Shown: positions 33,358-39,356 of the stretch, piece after piece
Layout of the letters: each line of letters opens with the position of its first letter
How positions within the stretch are numbered: position 1 is the first letter of the stretch
Source: W11650 sp041844915
Lineage (GTDB): Bacteria; Bacillota; Clostridia; Lachnospirales; Vallitaleaceae
NCBI GenBank assembly: GCA_041844915.1
Contig: JBGZBY010000081.1
Location: 1-39,356 of the forward strand
Direction of reading: 5' to 3'
Length of the DNA stretch: 39,356 bases
Made by a program: the position numbers and the translations under genes
The notes under the pieces: generated by a model
Databases searched by the model: none
The model's input: the letters and a program-made list of their open reading frames with translations, nothing else
Told to the model about the DNA's origin: nothing

Positions 33358-34678
33358 ATGAAAGCAAATCAAAGGAATCAGGAAATTCAAAAGGATCAAA
33401 AGTTCCAAAGCAATCCGGAAGGGCGGCAAACAGTAGAGCGGGAAGCGGCTCTGGCGAGGGAAAGCTTTAAAAAAAGGCTTGTGCAGGAGGACTCTCCGGC
33501 GAATAACGGCGCTGCTGGCGGCGCTGGCTATTTTGGGCGGCGCGTTTGGCTGGAGCAGCCAGCTCATGGCGGCGAGTTTTACCGATATGACCGGCAGGGA
33601 ATGGTATGCGGCCGATGTAGTAGAGCTAGCCGCCAATGCGGGCGAGATTATCAAAGGCTATCCCGACGGCAGCTTTCGAGCGGCGGAAAAGCTGACGGTC
33701 GATCAGTTTGTCACCATGCTGGTGCGGGCTGGCGGACAAAAGGCAGAAAACCATTCGGAATATTGGGCGCTGAATTATCTGCACAGGGCTAAAGAAATGG
33801 GGATTTTAAAAGACGGCGACTTTGCCGATTTTCGGGCGGAGATCACCAGAGAGGAAATGGCGCTGCTGATGCTGCGCTTTTTGGAAAAGAGAGAAGATCT
33901 GTCAAAGGTAGATATTAGTCAGACAGAGGCGGCAATTTTAGATTTTGTAATGGTGGGCGCATATAAAAAGCCGTATGAGGTGCAGCTGGAATATCAGGCG
34001 GCGGTCAAAAAGGCCTATGTGCTGGGGCTGCTGACAGGCTATGAGGATACCTCCTTTGTGCCGCAGGGGATTCTGACCAGAGCGGAGGCAGCGACGGCGG
34101 TAATCCGGCTGTTAAAGAGCGAGCGGCGCGCGGCCTTTCGACCGGAAGAGATGAAGCAAAAGCAGGAAGCTGCCCTTGCCGACCACTACTACGGCGGCAG
34201 CAAGTGGATTGACCCAACCGAGGAAAGCATACCAAAGGTAATAAGGGTAAAAGAAGATCGAATTCTAACAAAGGGCGGATTGGATTATTCACCTAGGGTA
34301 AATATCATTATTGAAGATAATAATTATCCAGATTCTAGTGTAGATGATATCAGAGGTTCTATTGAATATAATGAGAAAGGAGTACCTGAGGAGCATTTAA
34401 AAGATTTGGAAAGATTATTGCTGCGGAGGGTTCTTAGGGCAGAGGCCGAAAAGGTAATGCAATATTTAAGGAAAAAGCAGGGCATTGATACGCATTTAGA
34501 CTATCCCGGAACAGATATTTTCCTAGATAATGGACGATATCTAGTGCGGCTTGAGGAAACGATAGATTTAAAAGGGATAGGATATTATATTACATTTAAC
34601 ATCTGGTATATGGATGCGAAATGGCAGGAGCTATATACGAAATACTATGATTATAAGAGTTATCATAAGATCCGATAA
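33358..34678 (+). CDS. SLH-domain surface protein, copy 1, interrupted by a one-base frameshift
   Basis: The strong ribosome site GGAGGG (33348-33353) points to an ATG at 33358, but that frame soon leaves the protein. At 33469-33475 a run of seven A separates it from the frame of the rest (33479-34678). Removing one A fuses an N-terminal charged region, a membrane/signal segment (ALLAALAILGGAFGW), three SLH motifs (about residues 75-260, each with FTDM or ITREE/LTRAE hallmarks) and a C-terminal domain of unknown function into 439 residues, close to the 441 of copy 2. SLH domains bind pyruvylated wall polymers, so the protein would sit on the surface. A TTG at 33479 could start a shorter secreted form. 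Mutation, sequencing error, slippage and phase variation all fit. Confidence 0.8.
33469..33475 (+). other. A7 run at the frame break of SLH copy 1
   Basis: Seven consecutive A between TTT and GG. Six would keep a single frame from the ATG at 33358 through the signal segment and SLH domains. Runs like this are prone to replication slippage and RNA polymerase slippage. Confidence 0.7.
33568..34677 (+). repeat. Large direct repeat, copy 1 (second copy 35165-36271)
   Basis: From GGCGGCGAG to the shared end AAGATCCGATA the two SLH genes are almost identical over about 1.1 kb. Copy 1 is 1110 bases and copy 2 1107 bases. Difference is concentrated in one block, 34300-34362 versus 35897-35956, where copy 1 has one codon more. 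Confidence 0.9.
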
Positions 34679-34837
34679 AGGGGAGAAATAAAAAGAAAGT
34701 ATATTAAAGAAAATATATTATCTAATCATAGGTGCGTTCTGCCGATAGATTAAAGATAGGGTGGGAAACCAATATACCAAAATGTCTAAATTTTAACAAA
34801 AAAATGGAGCTATTTATTAAAAAAGATAAAAATAAAA

Positions 34838-34883
34838 AATTCCACAAATAGCGGACGACTTTTTTCAAAAGATTTGCTAGAAT
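34838..34883 (+). promoter_or_regulatory. Promoter copy 2 of the SLH protein pair
   Basis: Same layout as 33241-33286: AATTCCACAAAT, GGACGACTTTTTT at -35, a 17-base spacer and TAGAAT at 34878-34883. The region around it (34679-34946) shows no gene. Confidence 0.55.
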
Positions 34884-34946
34884 AAAAAATAAGAAACTAC
34901 ATTCACCCATCGCATCAATTTGTTTTTTTACAATAGGAGGAAGGAA

Positions 34947-36272
34947 ATGAAATTAAGCACAGAAAGTAGTCAAGCAAAAAGCATGCTGTCAGAAAAAAAT
35001 CGGGGAAAAGATATTTTAAAAAATGCGATGTTAGAAAAGAAAAGCCAAACAAAACAAAACCGAAGCATAATCAAGTGGGAAAAAGCAATGCGAAAATTGA
35101 TAGCACTGCTGCTTTGCTTTGGAGCTTTAGGGAGCTTTTATTATGGGAGCAGTCTGTCGCTAAAGGCGGCGAGCTTTACCGATATGACCGGCAGGGAATG
35201 GTATGCCGCCGATGTAACAGCGCTGGCGGCCAATGCAGATGGGATTATTAAGGGCTATCCCGACGGCAGCTTTCGAGCAGCGGAAAAGCTGACGGTCGAT
35301 CAGTTTGTTACCATGCTGGTGCGGGCTGGCGGACAAAAGGCAGAAAACCATTCGGAATACTGGGCGCTGAATTATCTGCACAGGGCTAGAGAAATGGGGA
35401 TTTTAAAAGACGGAGACTTTGCCGATTTTCGGGCGGAGATCACCAGAGAGGAAATGGCGCTGTTGATGCTGCGCTTTTTGGAAAAGAGAGAAGATCTGTC
35501 AAAGGTAGATATTAGTCAGGCAGAGGCGGGAATTTTAGATTTTGTGATGGTGGGCGCATATAAAAAGCCGTATGAGGTACAGCTGGAATATCAGGCGGCG
35601 GTCCAAAAGGCCTATGTGCTGGGGCTGCTGACAGGCTATGAGGATACCTCCTTTGTGCCGCAGGGGATTCTGACCAGAGCGGAGGCAGCGACAGCGGTAA
35701 TCCGGCTGTTAAAGAGCGAGCGGCGCGCGGCCTTTCGACCGGAGGAAATGAAGCAAAAGCAGGAAGCTGCCCTTGCCGACCACTACTACGGCGGCAGCAA
35801 GTGGATTGACCCAACCGAGGAAAGTATACCAAAGGTAATAAGGGTAAAAGAAGATCGAATTCTAACAAAGGGCGGCTTGGATTATTCGCCCAGAGTTCAT
35901 AATGCGGTAAGGGGAGATTATTCCAAGCTTAGTATCGACAGCGTAGGAGGAGTATTTGAATATAATGAGAAAGGAGCACCCGAGGAGCATTTAAAAGACT
36001 TGGAAAGATTGTTGCTGCGGAGAGTTCCAAGGGCAGAAGCGGAAAAAGTAATGCAGTATTTAAGAAAGAAAAAAGGAATTGACACACATTTGGATTATCC
36101 CGGGACGGATATTTTCCTAGATAATGGACGATATTTGGTGCGGCTTGAGGAAACGATAGATTTAAAAGGGATAGGATATTATATTACATTTAACATCTGG
36201 TATATGGATGCGAAATGGCAGGAGCTATATACGAAATACTATGATTATAAGAGTTATCATAAGATCCGATAG
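34947..36272 (+). CDS. SLH-domain surface protein, copy 2
   Basis: A 441-residue secreted protein. A charged N-terminal region of about 50 residues precedes the signal segment MRKLIALLLCFGALGSFYYG, an unusually long cytoplasmic lead. Three SLH motifs follow: FTDMTGREWYAADVTALAANADGIIKGYPDGSF, a second around YWALNYLHRAREMGIL with ITREEMALLM, and a third around AYVLGLLTGYEDTSF with LTRAEAATAV. The C-terminal 170 residues, including YNEKG and an acidic/Tyr-rich end, are of unknown function. The start at 34947 follows GGAGG by six bases; an upstream in-frame ATG at 34920 lies in the leader. It is the intact twin of the preceding gene. The next gene begins 12 bases after its stop, so the two are co-transcribed. 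Confidence 0.88.
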   Translation: MKLSTESSQAKSMLSEKNRGKDILKNAMLEKKSQTKQNRSIIKWEKAMRKLIALLLCFGALGSFYYGSSLSLKAASFTDMTGREWYAADVTALAANADGIIKGYPDGSFRAAEKLTVDQFVTMLVRAGGQKAENHSEYWALNYLHRAREMGILKDGDFADFRAEITREEMALLMLRFLEKREDLSKVDISQAEAGILDFVMVGAYKKPYEVQLEYQAAVQKAYVLGLLTGYEDTSFVPQGILTRAEAATAVIRLLKSERRAAFRPEEMKQKQEAALADHYYGGSKWIDPTEESIPKVIRVKEDRILTKGGLDYSPRVHNAVRGDYSKLSIDSVGGVFEYNEKGAPEEHLKDLERLLLRRVPRAEAEKVMQYLRKKKGIDTHLDYPGTDIFLDNGRYLVRLEETIDLKGIGYYITFNIWYMDAKWQELYTKYYDYKSYHKIR

Positions 36273-36284
36273 GAGAGGGAAAGT

Positions 36285-38987
36285 ATGAGAAAAAAATATC
36301 ATGTAATTTTGCTTATCGCAGTTGTGCTTTTGTCCTTCGCTATACCGGTCAGGGCGGACAGCAGATATTCCAGAGAAGATATGGAAAAAACGCTTCAAAT
36401 TTTTTCTGAAAATAATTCTCATTATAAAGGAAAAGGTATAGATGAGTTTAGTCTTTCCATTTGGGAAAGGCATGGTTTATTGATAGTGAAGGAAGGAGCC
36501 GAACAGTCAGCAATCAGGCATCAAACGATCTCCGAGAAAGGGGAATGGCGAGTTTCTAAGAATAAATATGTCAATGGTCAGTGGCGATACCTAGGAACAA
36601 CGCCAGAGGGCTATTTAGTAGAAAATCCCGATTATCCGGCAGACGCATACCGTGGCAGACCCTTTAGTCAGTTTCATTGGTTGGAAAATGATAATGAAAG
36701 AACTAGCTTATGGAAAAAGCTAAGTAAATTTTCTGATGAAGAAGAAAGAGAACGCCTTCGCACTTATTATTTAGACCTTATCAAAGCCAGCTTTCAAGCC
36801 GAGTATGGAGCGGGCTTTGATGAGGCCAATTTCACGCCGGAGATAGAGGAAAATATGCTGAAAGCGGCAATCCTTGTCTATCCCATGGCGGAGGGCAGGA
36901 GGACTTTGATTTCCTTCCGCAATCTCGGCAGAGATGGCAAGGAATATGAGGTTACGGCCAGTATGCCTAGGGGCTGGCTGGAAAAGAAAGAAGAGAAAAC
37001 AGAAAAAACCATTGTAGAAACCAAAACTCCACTGATTCCTCAAGCCACCGATATGCACTCAAAAACGCTGCGCCTTGCTTCGGGAAAGCCGGGCGAGGAA
37101 GTCTTTGATGTATTGCAGGGGATTCCGGCAAGCGAACCTCTTTACGCCAATATCATCGTGGATCAATATATCGCCAGTATTCAGGGAGAACGACGGGTTC
37201 ATACCGAAACGGAAACCCATTGGCAAAAAAATAAAAAAACTGGCGTATGGGAGATTGCCAGCACACAGACCAAAGAATATCCGTATACTGTTATTACCCA
37301 TGCGTATGTCTATGAGATTGCTTCGGCGGAGGTTTATAGCGCCGTTTTGCCCGGTGGCAAGGTGGAGATACTGCCGCAGAACTATACGCCGGTCAGCGTC
37401 AGCATGACGCAGGGCGGGTATGAAAACGGAAAGGCCATAGAGGCAAGCCTTACCATTAACGGAGAACACTTTTCGGTGGGAAAAGCAGTACCGATATCTG
37501 GACAGATTGGGGCGGAGGTGTTTTATAAAGACGGAATGGCGATTCCAGTAAATACGCCAAACGCTAAAGAATATCCTAGCGCCGGCAAGGTCAAGTATCG
37601 GCTTGCGTTTTCCTATGGTGAAGGGATTGCGGAAACAAAGGAAGTTGCACTCAGCGGCAATCCCATAACAGTACATACTCCAGTGGTCTGCTATCCGAGT
37701 CTGTCAAGCCGAGTCTTGCAGCCGAATGAGAAATATCCTCTGCCTAGGGAAGGGAAGAAGCTGTACTTAAAGGAAGAAAGCTTTGCCGTCACCTATCCGA
37801 CGAGCGGCGAACATGTGCCCCTTCCCGGCTACGGCAATCGGGACTATGCGAAGTACATCGCCAAACGGCAGGTTCGATTCAGCTTTGACGTCTACGAAGG
37901 AAGCGGCTATCAGGGAATTTATCGAAAGGCCGGAGAGTGGCATGACTTTCCCAGCGGGGCAGTCGGCGATACGGTAAGCTATTTTATTCCGGCATGGGCG
38001 AAGGAGGAAGAAAATCATAAAATCTCCTTCCGAACGCTGCCGATCAATCTGGCGGACGAGGGCAGTCAGGCCTTTGAATACTTTGCCAATAAAGATATCA
38101 AAAAGGATAAGGCGGTGCAGGAGGTGGAGGCGGCCGTTTATGGGAAGGTGATGGAAAGCAGAATCCTGCAAATTGCCGACGGAAGAAGCTATGAAAATCT
38201 GGCGATGCCGGTCTATCCGCAAACGGGGAAGCTGGCCAGCCGGCAGGATGGGATTGCTCTAGGGATGCCGGTGGATCTGGTGATTACGACCAACAGCGAC
38301 CTGTTTTATGCGGCGGATTCGATTCAGGTGATTCCCCGATATTTCTTTGTGGATAAAGAAGGAAAGAAAACGGAGGTAGATGTATATTATCATGCAAACC
38401 AAAGGCTGAAGCAGATCAACACGGCCAATACGGAGATTGCGCAGAAGGCGAGGCTGAAGGACTTTGCGCTGTGGGTAGACAATCGGTATTATGACGATAC
38501 GGCAAAGCTTTTGGAGAGGCAGAAGCGAGAAAATAATCTGGGGTATCAGGGATATTTGGATGCGCTGATTGGCAGTCGGTATGTGCCTTTGGGAGATAAC
38601 AGCCGGCTGGTGATTGGAGAGAGATTAAAGCTGTACAGCGGGAGAGGTTTGGCGGAGCAGATAGAAAAGCCTAAGGAAGTAAAGACGGATAGACTGTATG
38701 CGTCGAGGCAGAACTGGTATTTGCGGTTTTTCCTGCCGAATGAGAGCTATGTGACGGAAAAGGGCACGGATTTTAGGGGGATGAGCGGAATCTCGGTAAA
38801 TCAGGAGCCGTTTTTGCATCAGGGCTATCTGCTGGTGCAGCTGGAATGGCAGATTTATAAGAATGGAGAATGGCTGTACAGTTATTTTACGGAGGCGGTG
38901 GGCAAGGGGAGCCTGCCGTATCAGGCGGAGCAGGGGGATAGCTTTTTCTACGATACAGAGCGGAGGGCTTCGCAGCGGTTAAATTAA
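36285..38987 (+). CDS. Large secreted protein of unknown function, possibly DUF5704
   Basis: A 900-residue exported protein with the signal peptide KKYHVILLIAVVLLSFAIPVRADS, likely cleaved after Ala. No transmembrane anchor, LPXTG or SLH is visible. The body looks like beta-rich modules: VNTPNAKEYPSAGKVKYRLAF, then HTPVVCYPSLSSR with VRFSFDVYEGSGYQGIY and DTVSYFIPAWAKEEENHKISFRT. The middle part recalls DUF5704 proteins of Clostridia, a call from memory and tentative. GGAGAGG precedes the ATG, 12 bases after the SLH gene stop, so it is probably made with that surface protein and may be held by it. Several Lys/Glu segments are low in complexity (about 235-250). Confidence 0.8.
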   Translation: MRKKYHVILLIAVVLLSFAIPVRADSRYSREDMEKTLQIFSENNSHYKGKGIDEFSLSIWERHGLLIVKEGAEQSAIRHQTISEKGEWRVSKNKYVNGQWRYLGTTPEGYLVENPDYPADAYRGRPFSQFHWLENDNERTSLWKKLSKFSDEEERERLRTYYLDLIKASFQAEYGAGFDEANFTPEIEENMLKAAILVYPMAEGRRTLISFRNLGRDGKEYEVTASMPRGWLEKKEEKTEKTIVETKTPLIPQATDMHSKTLRLASGKPGEEVFDVLQGIPASEPLYANIIVDQYIASIQGERRVHTETETHWQKNKKTGVWEIASTQTKEYPYTVITHAYVYEIASAEVYSAVLPGGKVEILPQNYTPVSVSMTQGGYENGKAIEASLTINGEHFSVGKAVPISGQIGAEVFYKDGMAIPVNTPNAKEYPSAGKVKYRLAFSYGEGIAETKEVALSGNPITVHTPVVCYPSLSSRVLQPNEKYPLPREGKKLYLKEESFAVTYPTSGEHVPLPGYGNRDYAKYIAKRQVRFSFDVYEGSGYQGIYRKAGEWHDFPSGAVGDTVSYFIPAWAKEEENHKISFRTLPINLADEGSQAFEYFANKDIKKDKAVQEVEAAVYGKVMESRILQIADGRSYENLAMPVYPQTGKLASRQDGIALGMPVDLVITTNSDLFYAADSIQVIPRYFFVDKEGKKTEVDVYYHANQRLKQINTANTEIAQKARLKDFALWVDNRYYDDTAKLLERQKRENNLGYQGYLDALIGSRYVPLGDNSRLVIGERLKLYSGRGLAEQIEKPKEVKTDRLYASRQNWYLRFFLPNESYVTEKGTDFRGMSGISVNQEPFLHQGYLLVQLEWQIYKNGEWLYSYFTEAVGKGSLPYQAEQGDSFFYDTERRASQRLN

Positions 38988-39356
38988 GGGATATTAAAGG
39001 GTCTGCAATGCCCTGCGAAAGTCTGAAAAGGCTTGGCTAATGACTTTGATTGCGGGGAGGAAATTGCATTTAATGGGATAAAGGAGGAGAACCGGAAGCA
39101 TGTAGGAGTAAATGGCGAGGTATTTCTGTTGAAATGTATTTTTTCTATGACTTAACAAGCAAAACAGGCGGCAGCCAAAGCGAGTACGAGAAAACGGAAA
39201 ATAAAGGGCAGCATAAGGCAAAAGGGGCGACAAAAGAGGGGGGAAGCGGCTAAGACAGCGGAACGGGCAGAAATGGAAAAGGGAATTAGCGGAAAAAATA
39301 AGATGATAAAGGGCTGTACTTGGGAGCAAGTGACAGGGAATACGAGAAAACGGAAA
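38988..39356. other. Right-edge non-coding stretch
   Basis: No gene is supported in the last 369 bases, and the + strand is very purine-rich. A 16-base direct repeat, TACGAGAAAACGGAAA, occurs at 39184-39199 and again at 39341-39356, the very edge. The next gene may start beyond the window. Confidence 0.5.

Overview
The window looks like a chromosomal segment of an anaerobic Firmicute of class Clostridia, plausibly Lachnospiraceae-like; I cannot name a species. The reasons are strong GGAGG ribosome binding sites, long-form HPF, S-layer-homology (SLH) surface proteins, LplB/YtcP-type sugar permeases without a dedicated ATPase, an SirTM/zinc-macrodomain pair, and intergenic DNA that is strikingly purine-rich on the coding strand. 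Almost every gene is on the + strand; the exceptions are an HxlR regulator, a LacI regulator and one gene remnant.

Region 1 (1-9.4 kb) is centred on cell-wall precursors. It starts with the 3' end of an Rpn-type nuclease/transposase gene and a stretch of decayed DNA. Then come a MurL-type epimerase gene, an HxlR regulator with a dyad operator, a zinc-macrodomain ADP-ribosyl hydrolase plus SirTM ADP-ribosyltransferase pair, a MurD-family ligase with MurD2-like motifs, and the lipid II flippase MurJ. MurL plus MurD2 would supply D-glutamate to peptidoglycan by adding L-Glu to UDP-MurNAc-L-Ala and epimerising it afterwards, so MurI and classical MurD would not be needed.

Region 2 (9.4-15.5 kb) carries citrate synthase, an AcnA-type aconitase and a CbrA-like FAD oxidoreductase. 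The first two make the first steps from acetyl-CoA and oxaloacetate to isocitrate. Region 3 (15.5-19.7 kb) is a four-gene manganese/zinc/iron ABC importer behind a near-consensus promoter overlapped by an almost perfect Fur box; both permeases end in a winged-helix-like domain. A gene remnant and hpf follow, closed by terminators shared with the convergent lacI gene.

Region 4 (21-31.5 kb) is a mannose-glycan utilisation locus: LacI regulator, GH38 alpha-mannosidase, two permeases, a substrate-binding lipoprotein and a GH130 mannoside phosphorylase. A shared AT-rich motif (ACATTTT-GC or its reverse) lies at the promoters of lacI, the mannosidase gene and the transporter, so I infer one local regulon. 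The enzyme pair fits breakdown of host N-glycan or plant mannan oligosaccharides.

Region 5 (31.5-39.4 kb) is accessory: an AAA/DUF4143 ATPase behind a palindromic promoter, two nearly identical SLH proteins in tandem, each behind a copy of the same promoter, and a large secreted protein of unknown function. The first SLH gene is split by a one-base shift at a run of seven A; removing one A restores a 439-residue protein matching the 441-residue neighbour, so this is a possible phase-variable or slippage-decoded surface gene. Several repeat families lie in the intergenic spaces.
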